Source: Lentisphaerota bacterium (GTDB taxonomy: Bacteria; Verrucomicrobiota; Lentisphaeria; Victivallales; Victivallaceae). From it: DNA of 64,000 bases. Shown piece after piece: positions 9,919-19,165 of this stretch (the first letter of the stretch is position 1; every line of letters begins with the position of its first letter). The translations under genes were made by a program, and so were the position numbers. The notes below the pieces were generated by a model. It ran no database searches. It had not been told where the DNA came from and was given only the letters and a program-made list of their open reading frames with translations. Location of the stretch: NCBI GenBank assembly GCA_015061545.1, contig SUWJ01000006.1, forward strand, positions 1 to 64,000, in the 5' to 3' direction.

Positions 9919-10440
9919 ATGCAGGAATCCCTTGAAAAGACCACAGCAATGATCGAGCATTTTGCTGCGGTCAACCGAATTCTTGAAAAGCACAATTACA
10001 GTGCCGCCAAACTGATCCCGATCCTTCAGGAAACGCAGGATGTTTACAAATGTCTTTCCCGCGATGTCATCAGTTACGTGGCAACCAGTATCGGTGTTCC
10101 CCCCGCCAAAGTTTACGGAGTTGCCACATTTTACGCTCACTTTTCGCTGGAACCCAAAGGCCGGCATATCATCAGGTTGTGCGATGGAACTGCCTGCCAT
10201 GTAAAAAAATCCCACGGTATTCTCAACGCGCTGCAGAAAAGACTCAAGCTGGAAGACGGCAAAACCACGACCGCCGACTTTGCTTTTACGGTAGAAACAG
10301 TAAGCTGTCTGGGAGCTTGCGGTCTGGCACCGGTTATGGTGGTGGATGGCGAAGTTCACGGTCAGGTAGCACCGGAAGAAGCGGTAGCATTGGTGGATGA
10401 GATCGTCAAAAACGAAGCCGATGCCACTCAGGCACAATAA
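9919..10440 (+). CDS. NuoE-like [2Fe-2S] subunit of trimeric [FeFe] hydrogenase (HydC/HndA type)
   Basis: VYGVATFYAHFSLEPKGRHIIRLCDGTACHVK, VSCLGACGLAPVMVV. Confidence 0.93.
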   Translation: MQESLEKTTAMIEHFAAVNRILEKHNYSAAKLIPILQETQDVYKCLSRDVISYVATSIGVPPAKVYGVATFYAHFSLEPKGRHIIRLCDGTACHVKKSHGILNALQKRLKLEDGKTTTADFAFTVETVSCLGACGLAPVMVVDGEVHGQVAPEEAVALVDEIVKNEADATQAQ

Positions 10441-10464
10441 CAGCAGAAAAAAAGAGAATAGTTT

Positions 10465-12360
10465 ATGAATACCGATTTGAAAAAAATTGCTGAAAATTAC
10501 CGTCTTGCCACAGGCAAACTTGCACGGAGAATCGTGCTTTGCGGCGGCACCGGCTGCGTCGCCAACGGTGCATTGAAGGTGCGCGACGCTCTGGTGCAGG
10601 CGCTTAAAGCAGAAAATCTGGATGTAGTTGTCGAAATCAAAAGCGAAGCTGGTCACAGCCACGACAACGCTATTTATGTATCCAAATCAGGCTGCCAGGG
10701 TTTCTGTCAGCAGGGACCGCTGATGCACATCGAACCCGAGCACATTCTCTACACAAAAGTCAAGGTCAGCGATGTACCCGCGATCGTGGAAAAAACCATC
10801 AAAAACGGCGAAATCATCGAAGATCTGCTCTACTGCAATCCGAGCAACGGCGAACGCTGCAAGGGCAACGATGAAATTCCTTTCCAGAACCGCCAGTTCC
10901 GTATGGTTATGAAAAACTGCATGATCGAGCCGGAAAATATTGCTGAATATATCGCCCGCGGCGGTTACGAAGGCGCCCGTAAAGCGATTCAGGAAATGAG
11001 TCCCGAAGAAGTCTGCCAGACCGCCGTCGACTCGGGTCTGCGCGGCCGCGGCGGTGCCGGATTCCCCACCGGACGCAAATGGCTGGCAGCTTTAAGCAGC
11101 AAAAACGATAAAAAATATATCATCTGCAACGGTGACGAAGGCGACCCCGGAGCATTCATGGACCGTTCGGTCATGGAAGGCAATCCCCATGCGGTCATCG
11201 AAGGCATGATGATCGGCGCCAAAGGTATCGGCGCGGACGAAGGTTTTGTCTATGTGCGCGCAGAGTACCCGCTGGCGGTGCAGAGAATGCGTATTGCAGT
11301 AGCCGATGCCGAAAAGGCAGGTATTCTGGGCGATAATATTTTCGGTACCGACTTCAGTTTCCGCGTGCATATCATGGAAGGCGCAGGTGCGTTTGTCTGC
11401 GGCGAAGGTACGGCGCTGATCGCCAGTATCGAAGGCCGCCGCGGTATGCCCCGCCCCAAATCGCCCCGTACAAGCGTATCGGGTCTGTGGGGCAAGCCCA
11501 CGATCATCAACAACGTGGAAACGCTGGCATCGCTGCCGATCATTTTCCGTGAAGGAGCGGATTTCTACCGTTCAGTCGGGACTGCCAAATCCCCCGGAAC
11601 CAAAACTTTTGCCCTTTCCGGGCACGTTGCCAATACCGGTTTGATCGAAGTACCTTTCGGCACCACGCTGCGCGAGATCGTCTACAACATCGGCGGCGGA
11701 GTTACCGATAACGACGGCAATGTGACCAACGAAGATTTCAAAGCTGTCCAGATCGGCGGACCTTCCGGCGGCTGTCTGATTCCCGAAATGCTGGATCTGC
11801 CCATCGACTTTGACAGTCTGCCCGAAGTGGGCGCCATGGTCGGTTCCGGCGGACTGGTGGTTATGAACAAACAGACCTGTATCGTCAAAATTGCCCGTTT
11901 CTTTATGCAGTTTATTCAGAACGAATCCTGCGGAAAATGCGTACCGTGCCGCGAAGGAACCAAACAGATGCTGGCGCTGCTGGACGATATTATTGAGGGC
12001 CGCGCCACTATGGAAACGCTGGATTTACTGGAACAGACCGCTGCAGCGGTGGAACTTGGCAGCCTTTGCGGTTTGGGAAAAACGGCTCCCAATCCTGTAC
12101 TTTCCACGATCAAATATTTCCGTGAAGAGTATTTGGATCACGTTATCCGCAAGACCTGCCCCACCGGAGAGTGCAAGGCGCTTGCCAAACCTGAAATCGA
12201 TCCTGCCAAATGCAAAGGCTGTACCGCCTGCGCCCGCAAATGCCCGGTGGATGCTATCAGCGGTTCGGTCAAGCAGCCCCATGTAATCGATGCAGACAAA
12301 TGCATCAAATGCGGTGCCTGCAAAGCCACCTGCAAATTTGATGCGATAAGCGGTATTTAA
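10465..12360 (+). CDS. NuoF-like flavoprotein subunit of trimeric [FeFe] hydrogenase (HydB/HndC type)
   Basis: N-terminal thioredoxin-like ferredoxin, GLRGRGGAGFPTGRKW, ESCGKCVPCREGTKQM, C-terminal 2x[4Fe-4S] motifs. Confidence 0.95.
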   Translation: MNTDLKKIAENYRLATGKLARRIVLCGGTGCVANGALKVRDALVQALKAENLDVVVEIKSEAGHSHDNAIYVSKSGCQGFCQQGPLMHIEPEHILYTKVKVSDVPAIVEKTIKNGEIIEDLLYCNPSNGERCKGNDEIPFQNRQFRMVMKNCMIEPENIAEYIARGGYEGARKAIQEMSPEEVCQTAVDSGLRGRGGAGFPTGRKWLAALSSKNDKKYIICNGDEGDPGAFMDRSVMEGNPHAVIEGMMIGAKGIGADEGFVYVRAEYPLAVQRMRIAVADAEKAGILGDNIFGTDFSFRVHIMEGAGAFVCGEGTALIASIEGRRGMPRPKSPRTSVSGLWGKPTIINNVETLASLPIIFREGADFYRSVGTAKSPGTKTFALSGHVANTGLIEVPFGTTLREIVYNIGGGVTDNDGNVTNEDFKAVQIGGPSGGCLIPEMLDLPIDFDSLPEVGAMVGSGGLVVMNKQTCIVKIARFFMQFIQNESCGKCVPCREGTKQMLALLDDIIEGRATMETLDLLEQTAAAVELGSLCGLGKTAPNPVLSTIKYFREEYLDHVIRKTCPTGECKALAKPEIDPAKCKGCTACARKCPVDAISGSVKQPHVIDADKCIKCGACKATCKFDAISGI

Positions 12361-12381
12361 TTTTACGGAGATATATAGATA

Positions 12382-14403
12382 ATGGATACCAAACCCAATA
12401 CTCTTACAGTCAACAATGTTGAAATTGCTATCGAAGGCGAGCGCAATTTGCTGGAAGTGATCCGCAAAGCGGGGATCGACCTGCCCACGTTCTGCTATCA
12501 CTCCGAACTTTCCATCTACGGTGCCTGCCGTCTTTGTCTGGTGGAAATCGTCGGCAAGGGTGTGACCGCCGCCTGCTCCACCGCTCCGCGTGCAGGCATG
12601 GTCATCAAGACCGAAACCGCCCAGCTGCGCAATATGCGCAAGATCAATATTGAGCTGCTGCTGGCAAATCATAAACGCGAATGTCCCAGCTGTACCCGCA
12701 GCCATAACTGTAATCTGCAGGATATCGCCCGCCGTCTGGGCGTCAGCGAAGTGCGTTACAAGCAGTCGGAAAAAATGCTGCCGATCGACAATTCCAGCGA
12801 TTCGCTGGTGCGCGATCCCAACAAATGCGTACTTTGCGGCGACTGCGTGCGGGTCTGCTCCGAAATCCAGAGTGTCGGCGCCATTGATTTTGCGTTCCGC
12901 GGCGCAAAGGCTCGTGTAGTTCCCGCATTTGACCAGAATCTCAACGAAGTGGAATGTGTGAACTGCGGTCAATGTGCCGCCGTATGCCCCACAGGCGCCA
13001 TCGTACCGAAAGCCGATTACGACGACGTGTGGGAAGAATTGAACAATCCCGACAAAGTGGTCGTGGCACAAATCGCCCCTGCCGTGCGGGTGGCACTGGG
13101 CGAATATTTCGGCTGCCCGGTCGGTACCAATGTGGAAGGTCAGATGATCGCCGCGCTGCGTTTGATGGGTTTTGACTATGTGTACGACACCTGCTTCAGC
13201 GCGGATATGACGATTTTTGAAGAAGCTACTGAACTGCTTGACCGCATTCAGAACGGCGGCAAACTGCCGATGTTCACCAGCTGCTGCCCTGCCTGGGTCA
13301 AATTTGCAGAAACCTATTTCCCTGAAATGCTGCCGCACCTTTCCAGCACCCGTTCGCCGCAGCAGATCTTCGGTGCAGTGGCGCGTCAGACGCTGCCTGC
13401 CAAACTGGGGATCAAGCCGGAAAATCTGGTGATCGTTTCGATCATGCCCTGCGTGGCAAAGAAGTTCGAAGCCAAGCTGGATAAGTTCAAGCGCGAAGGC
13501 CGCCGCGACGTCGATCATGTGGTCAGCACCGTCGGTCTGGCGCAGATGATCAAATCCATGGGGATCAATATGATGTCGCTGGCGCCTGAATCATTCGATA
13601 TGCCGCTGGGCTTTTCGACCGGCGGCGGGGTGATCTTCGGCGCAACCGGCGGGGTGATGGAAGCTGCGCTGCGCTATGCGGTGGAAAAGCTGGAAGGCAA
13701 ACCGCTGGCAAAAGTGGATTTCAAAGAAGTCCGCGGCATGGATTATCTGCGCGAAGCAACCTACAATGTAGCCGGTAAAGAGGTGAAAGTTGCCGTGGTG
13801 CATACTCTGGCTGCCGCCCGTAAGTTGATCGAAAAGATCAAAGCCAACGAAGTGGAATATCAGTTTGTGGAAGTTATGTCCTGCCCCGGCGGTTGTATTG
13901 CCGGCGGCGGTCAGCCGATCAACACCACTCCGGGCTTCCGCCAGCAGCGGGCAGCAGGGCTTTACTCAGCAGATAAATCCCGCCGTCTGCAAAAGTCGCA
14001 GGATAACTTTATGGTCGAAAAATGCTATCAGGAAAACTTCGGCGGAGCCCCCGGCTCCCACGAAGCTCACGAAGCATTGCACACTTACTATCAGAACCGC
14101 GGTCAGATTTTCGACGCCCGCCAGGAAGTGCTTACCGGCAGCGCCGAAAAGAAACTGCCGATCTGCGTGACGATCTGCACCAAACAGGAAGATTGCAAAA
14201 GCCAGAAACTTTTGTCGGAACTGGTAGGTTTTGTCAAAGCCAACGGCATTTCGGAACAGGTGGATATCTCGGCGGCATTCAGTTCGCGTCCGCAGCTGAA
14301 AGATACCATCGGCATTACCATCGGCAGTTGGGCTCCTGAAAATGAAGATTGCAGTGTGGAAACCCTCGGAAAAGTTATTCTTGAAGAAGTCAAGGCGCTG
14401 TAA
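12382..14403 (+). CDS. [FeFe] hydrogenase catalytic subunit (HydA/HndD type)
   Basis: H-cluster motifs FTSCCPAWVKFAE, MPCVAKKFEA, EVMSCPGGCIAGGGQP; N-terminal [2Fe-2S] and [4Fe-4S] domains. Confidence 0.96.
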   Translation: MDTKPNTLTVNNVEIAIEGERNLLEVIRKAGIDLPTFCYHSELSIYGACRLCLVEIVGKGVTAACSTAPRAGMVIKTETAQLRNMRKINIELLLANHKRECPSCTRSHNCNLQDIARRLGVSEVRYKQSEKMLPIDNSSDSLVRDPNKCVLCGDCVRVCSEIQSVGAIDFAFRGAKARVVPAFDQNLNEVECVNCGQCAAVCPTGAIVPKADYDDVWEELNNPDKVVVAQIAPAVRVALGEYFGCPVGTNVEGQMIAALRLMGFDYVYDTCFSADMTIFEEATELLDRIQNGGKLPMFTSCCPAWVKFAETYFPEMLPHLSSTRSPQQIFGAVARQTLPAKLGIKPENLVIVSIMPCVAKKFEAKLDKFKREGRRDVDHVVSTVGLAQMIKSMGINMMSLAPESFDMPLGFSTGGGVIFGATGGVMEAALRYAVEKLEGKPLAKVDFKEVRGMDYLREATYNVAGKEVKVAVVHTLAAARKLIEKIKANEVEYQFVEVMSCPGGCIAGGGQPINTTPGFRQQRAAGLYSADKSRRLQKSQDNFMVEKCYQENFGGAPGSHEAHEALHTYYQNRGQIFDARQEVLTGSAEKKLPICVTICTKQEDCKSQKLLSELVGFVKANGISEQVDISAAFSSRPQLKDTIGITIGSWAPENEDCSVETLGKVILEEVKAL

Positions 14404-14483
14404 TTATGAACGACCTGCTTAATACTGCCAACACCGTTTATACCGTGACAAATCAGGATAGAGCAGGATAAAAAAGGCATAAC

Positions 14484-14525
14484 CCTCCGAAAAATCTCCA
14501 AAAAGATCTTTCGGAGGCGTTTTTT
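14484..14525 (+). terminator. terminator downstream of the hydrogenase operon
   Basis: CCTCCGAAA...TTTCGGAGG hairpin followed by CGTTTTTT. Confidence 0.85.
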
Positions 14526-14657
14526 CACCGCTTAAGCGGTTGAAAAAAAAGTTTTTGCGTATATATTATAAGAGATGATTATGTAACTATGTCAGCCGGA
14601 TAAAACCGTCTGACACGGATTTGTTTTTGCAACCATTAACAACATTGGAGGTTTTCA

Positions 14658-17600
14658 ATGGCTAAATTCAAGCAGACGATCGACGGTAACTACGCCGCAG
14701 CGTATGTAGCTTACGCATTCAGCGAAGCCGCCGCGATCTACCCGATCACCCCGTCCTCGACGATGGGTGAGTACGCCGACACCTGGGCAAGCCAGGGTCT
14801 TAAAAACATGTTCGGTCAGGTTGTCGAAATTGCCGAAATGCAGTCCGAAGCCGGTGCAGCCGGTGCGGTTCACGGCAGCTTGAGCGCCGGGGCGTTGACC
14901 ACGACTTTCACCGCCAGCCAGGGCTTGCTCCTGATGGTCCCCAACATGTACAAGATCGCCGGGGAAATGATCCCGACGGTGTTCCACGTTTCCGCCCGCG
15001 CGCTGGCGGCGCAGTCGCTCTCGATTTTCGGCGACCACTCCGACGTGATGAGCTGCCGCAGCACGGGTTATGCTATGACCAGTGCCGCTTCTATCCAGGA
15101 AACTCACGACCTGGCGATCGTTGCTCACCTTGCCACGCTGGAAAGCGAAGTGCCGTTCCTGGCGTTCTTTGACGGTTTCCGTACCTCTCACGAAATCCAG
15201 AAGATCGAACTGCTGGACTATGCCGACATGAAGTCGATGCTGGATATGAAGTTCGTCGAACGCTTCCGCAAACGCGCGCTGCGTCCCGAAGCTCCCTATG
15301 CCAAGATGGCTGCCCAGAATCCCGACGTCTACTTCCAGGGCCGCGAAACCACCAATAACGAATATGCTGCATTGCCCGCCATCGTCCAGAAGTATATGGA
15401 TGTGGTCGCCAAAGCTACCGGCAGAAGCTATCACCTGTTCGATTACGTCGGTGCCGAAGATGCCGAAGATGTGATCGTTGCCATGGGTTCCGGCTGCGAA
15501 ACCATTGAAGAAACCATCAACTACCTGAACGCCCGCGGCAGCAAGCTGGGTCTGGTCAAAGTCCGTCTGTACCGTCCCTTCGACGCTGCAGCGCTGGCCA
15601 ATGCTCTGCCCAAGAGTGTCAAACGTATTGCAGTGCTTGACCGCTGCAAAGAACCCGGCAGCCTCGGCGAACCTCTGTTCCTCGACGTGCAGGCGGCGCT
15701 TGCCAACACCGGCATCAAGATCATCGGCGGACGTTACGGTCTTGCCAGCAAGGAATTCACTCCTTCGATGGTCAACGCTGTCTACAAGCATCTGGCAGGC
15801 AAATGCACCCACAACTTCACCGTTGGTATCAACGACGACAAGAGCAATCTCTCCCTTGCCATCGACGAACAGCTTATCACCGAACCTGCCGGCTCCACCG
15901 CCTGTATGTTCTGGGGTCTGGGCGGCGACGGTACCGTGGGCAGCAACAAGAACTCCATCAAGATCATCGGCGACAATACCGATAAATACGTTCAGGCTTA
16001 CTTCTCCTACGACAGCAAGAAGTCCGGCGGCGTGACCGTTTCGCACCTGCGTTTCGGTGATGTGGAAATCAAGTCGCCCTATCTTATCACCGCGCCTGAC
16101 TTTGTAGCCTGCCATAACGAAGCTTATGTCGGCCGTTACGATATGCTTGCGGGCATCAAAGAAAACGGTACCTTCCTGATCAATACGTCCAAGAAGGCGG
16201 ACGAAGTTTTTGCCTCGTTCACCAAGGAAATGCAGGAAGTCATCATCGCCAAGAAGATCAAGGTCTATGCTATTGACGCGTTGAAGACCGCTCTGGAAGT
16301 CGGCAGCGCCAAATATGTTTCGACCATCATGCAGACCTGCTTCTTCAAGCTGGCTGCGATCATCCCCGCCGATGAAGCGATCAACCACATCAAGAAGGCG
16401 ATCGAAAAGAAATTCAAGAAGAAGGGCGACGAAATCGTTGCTCAGAACATCAAGTGCGTGGATATGGCTCTGGAAGGTCTGGCTGAAATCGCCGTGCCTG
16501 CTGCTATTACCGAAAGCTATGTTGCGCCCAAACTGATTGCCGATGACGCCGGTGATTTTGCCGTGAAACTGATGAAGCCGATCCTGCACCTGCAGGGCGA
16601 CAGCATTCCTGTTTCCGCCATGAGCTTCGACGGCTCCATGCCGATCGGTACCAGCGCGTTGGAAAAACGCGGTATCGCCCCCAGCGTGCCGAAATGGGAT
16701 TCCGCCAAGTGTATCCAGTGCAACCAGTGCGTGATGGCTTGCCCCCACGCTGCGATCCGCGCCAAGCTGATCAAGGAAGAAGATCTTGCCAACAAGCCTG
16801 CAACCTTTGAAACCGTTGCTCCCAAGGGCGTTAAAGAACCCGGCCTGGTCTATCGTATGCAGGTCTATGTGGAAGACTGTACCGGTTGCGGCGTCTGTAT
16901 TGAAACCTGTCCTGCCAAGGAAAAAGCTCTCAGCTTCAGTCCTCTGGCTGCCGAACGCGAAGCCGGTCAGAATGCCAACGAAAAGTTCTTCGAAGCTCTG
17001 CCCGACAACGTTACCGGCGGTGTCAGCGTTGACACGGTCAAGGGTTCGCAGTTCCTGAAGCCCTACTTCGAGTTCAGCGGTGCCTGCGCCGGTTGCGGCG
17101 AAACTCCCTATGTCAAACTCGTAAGCCAGCTTTTCGGTAACCGTATGGTCGTTGCCAATGCCACGGGCTGCAGCTCGATCTACGGCGGCAGCTTCCCCAG
17201 CTTGCCCTACTGCAAAGACAAGAACGGCCGCGGTCCCGCCTGGGCGAACAGCCTGTTCGAAGATAACGCCGAATACGGCTATGGTATGCGTATGGCGGTT
17301 GATACCAACCGTGCCCAGCTGCGCAACAATGTAGAAGCGCTGCTGGAAAAAGCGGGCGATTGCAAGTGCGAAATCAAAAATCTGCTTGCCAAGGGTATCG
17401 AACTGTGGAACAGCACCGATGCTGAAGCCATTGCCAATCAGGATGCCATCAAAGCGGCGCTGCCCGCAGCTATCGAAGCAGCCCCCTGCCCCGAAGGCAA
17501 AGCCATCCTCACCAAGATCGCGGAACTCTCCGACTACTTCGTTGACAAGAGCGTCTGGATCCTCGGTGGTGACGGCTGGGCATACGATATCGGTTACGGC

Positions 17601-18191
17601 GGGTTGGACCATGTGGTCGCCCAGCGCCGCAACGTCAATATTCTGGTGCTGGATACCGAAGTGTACTCCAACACGGGCGGTCAGGCTTCCAAGTCCACTC
17701 CGATCGGTGCGGTGGCACTCTTTGCCAACGCGGGTATGGAACAGACCAAGAAGAATCTTGGCTTTATGTGCATGAGCTACGGCAATGTTTACGTTGCCAG
17801 CATCTGTATGGGTGCCAACCGTCAGCAGGCGTTGACTGCGATCAAGGAAGCCGAAGCCTACAATGGTCCGTCGATCATTCTGGCATACGCTCCCTGTATT
17901 GCTCACGGTATCAAGGGCGATATGCGCATGAGCCAGAACGAAGCCAAGCGCGCGGTGGAAGCCGGTTACTGGCCGCTCTACCGTTACAATCCTGCCAATG
18001 CGGAAGCTCCGTTCAAGTGGGAAACCAAAGAAGCTACTGCCAGCTTCCAGGATTTCATCCGCAGCGAACGTCGCTACGCCAGCTTGACCAAGACCAATCC
18101 TGCCAACGCCGAAGCGCTTTTTGCCAAGGCGGAAGCTGATTGCAAACGCCGTATGGATTTCTTCAAGAAACTCGGCGAAGTGATGAAATAA
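14658..18191 (+). CDS. nifJ: pyruvate:ferredoxin (flavodoxin) oxidoreductase
   Basis: 1177 aa; YAFSEAAAIYPITPSSTMGEYAD, two CxxCxxCxxxCP clusters, ACAGCGETPYVKL, NTGGQASKSTP. Confidence 0.97.
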   Translation: MAKFKQTIDGNYAAAYVAYAFSEAAAIYPITPSSTMGEYADTWASQGLKNMFGQVVEIAEMQSEAGAAGAVHGSLSAGALTTTFTASQGLLLMVPNMYKIAGEMIPTVFHVSARALAAQSLSIFGDHSDVMSCRSTGYAMTSAASIQETHDLAIVAHLATLESEVPFLAFFDGFRTSHEIQKIELLDYADMKSMLDMKFVERFRKRALRPEAPYAKMAAQNPDVYFQGRETTNNEYAALPAIVQKYMDVVAKATGRSYHLFDYVGAEDAEDVIVAMGSGCETIEETINYLNARGSKLGLVKVRLYRPFDAAALANALPKSVKRIAVLDRCKEPGSLGEPLFLDVQAALANTGIKIIGGRYGLASKEFTPSMVNAVYKHLAGKCTHNFTVGINDDKSNLSLAIDEQLITEPAGSTACMFWGLGGDGTVGSNKNSIKIIGDNTDKYVQAYFSYDSKKSGGVTVSHLRFGDVEIKSPYLITAPDFVACHNEAYVGRYDMLAGIKENGTFLINTSKKADEVFASFTKEMQEVIIAKKIKVYAIDALKTALEVGSAKYVSTIMQTCFFKLAAIIPADEAINHIKKAIEKKFKKKGDEIVAQNIKCVDMALEGLAEIAVPAAITESYVAPKLIADDAGDFAVKLMKPILHLQGDSIPVSAMSFDGSMPIGTSALEKRGIAPSVPKWDSAKCIQCNQCVMACPHAAIRAKLIKEEDLANKPATFETVAPKGVKEPGLVYRMQVYVEDCTGCGVCIETCPAKEKALSFSPLAAEREAGQNANEKFFEALPDNVTGGVSVDTVKGSQFLKPYFEFSGACAGCGETPYVKLVSQLFGNRMVVANATGCSSIYGGSFPSLPYCKDKNGRGPAWANSLFEDNAEYGYGMRMAVDTNRAQLRNNVEALLEKAGDCKCEIKNLLAKGIELWNSTDAEAIANQDAIKAALPAAIEAAPCPEGKAILTKIAELSDYFVDKSVWILGGDGWAYDIGYGGLDHVVAQRRNVNILVLDTEVYSNTGGQASKSTPIGAVALFANAGMEQTKKNLGFMCMSYGNVYVASICMGANRQQALTAIKEAEAYNGPSIILAYAPCIAHGIKGDMRMSQNEAKRAVEAGYWPLYRYNPANAEAPFKWETKEATASFQDFIRSERRYASLTKTNPANAEALFAKAEADCKRRMDFFKKLGEVMK

Positions 18192-18214
18192 TCACAGAAC
18201 AGCGTTAAGCCAGG

Positions 18215-18247
18215 GGTGTGTCTTTATAAAAGGCACACCTTTTTTTT
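18215..18247 (+). terminator. terminator downstream of nifJ
   Basis: GGTGTG...CACACC hairpin followed by TTTTTTTT. Confidence 0.85.
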
Positions 18248-18358
18248 ATATATGCAAATTGTAAATATTTTTTCCGGATCGTTATTAAAATGTAAACAAA
18301 TAAAATTGCTTTTTTCAAAGTGATGTGTTAAATTAGGAAAAGTTATACAGGAGAAAAT

Positions 18359-19162
18359 ATGACAGTAGATATATCGCAAATATTAAATGGCTTTATGCTG
18401 ACATTGCTGGCAGGGCTGGCAACAGGGGTCGGCAGCTGCATAGCATTTTTTGCCAAACGTTCTGACACGCGTTTTCTCTCCTGCGCGCTGGGTTTTTCCG
18501 GCGGGGTGATGATCTACATATCGCTGGTGGAATTGCTGGCAGGGGCGCAGCTGGAGCTGGCGGAAATGTTCGGGAAACGTCCCGGCTCGCTTATGGGGAT
18601 AGGCGCATTTTTCGGCGGAATCGCGCTGGCAATGCTGATCGACAAACTGGTTCCAACCGGAGAAAATCCCCACGAAGTACGCAAGCTCGAAGAGATGACC
18701 ACGCCGATGCATCACGATAAACTTATCCGCAGCGGCAAGTTGTTTGCGCTGGCGATTGCGATCCATAACTTTCCCGAAGGTATGGCGGTATTTACTTCGG
18801 CTTTAACCGATCCGGTTACCGGCATATCCATTGCCGCAGCTATTGCCATACATAACGTGCCGGAAGGGATCACGATTTCGGTACCGATCTATCACGCTAC
18901 GGGCAGCCGTAAAAAGGCATTTTTGTACTCATTCTGCTCAGGGCTGGCAGAACCGCTGGGGGCATTGGCGGCATGGATATTTTTGCTGCCGTTCCTTACC
19001 GCGGCATTGATGGCAATGATATTTGCAGCGGTGGCAGGAATCATGGTATTCATCTCTTTTGACGAACTTCTGCCGCTGGCGGAAGAATACGGCGAACACC
19101 ATCTGGCCATTCTCGGCTTGGTGGCAGGTATGCTGGTTATGGCGCTTACGCTGGTCTGGTAA
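18359..19162 (+). CDS. zupT: ZIP-family zinc/metal transporter (ZupT-like)
   Basis: AIAIHNFPEGMAVF and AIAIHNVPEGITISVPIYHATGSRKKAF motifs, multiple TM. Confidence 0.93.
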   Translation: MTVDISQILNGFMLTLLAGLATGVGSCIAFFAKRSDTRFLSCALGFSGGVMIYISLVELLAGAQLELAEMFGKRPGSLMGIGAFFGGIALAMLIDKLVPTGENPHEVRKLEEMTTPMHHDKLIRSGKLFALAIAIHNFPEGMAVFTSALTDPVTGISIAAAIAIHNVPEGITISVPIYHATGSRKKAFLYSFCSGLAEPLGALAAWIFLLPFLTAALMAMIFAAVAGIMVFISFDELLPLAEEYGEHHLAILGLVAGMLVMALTLVW

Positions 19163-19165
19163 AAC

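Noticed and set aside
12025-13518. 497-aa minus-strand ORF antisense to the hydrogenase genes
   Set aside because: Shadow ORF over NuoF-like/HydA coding sequence.
14655-17906. 1083-aa minus-strand ORF antisense to nifJ
   Set aside because: It lies wholly opposite a clear PFOR gene; its composition is a by-product of the sense codon bias and it shows no recognisable motifs.
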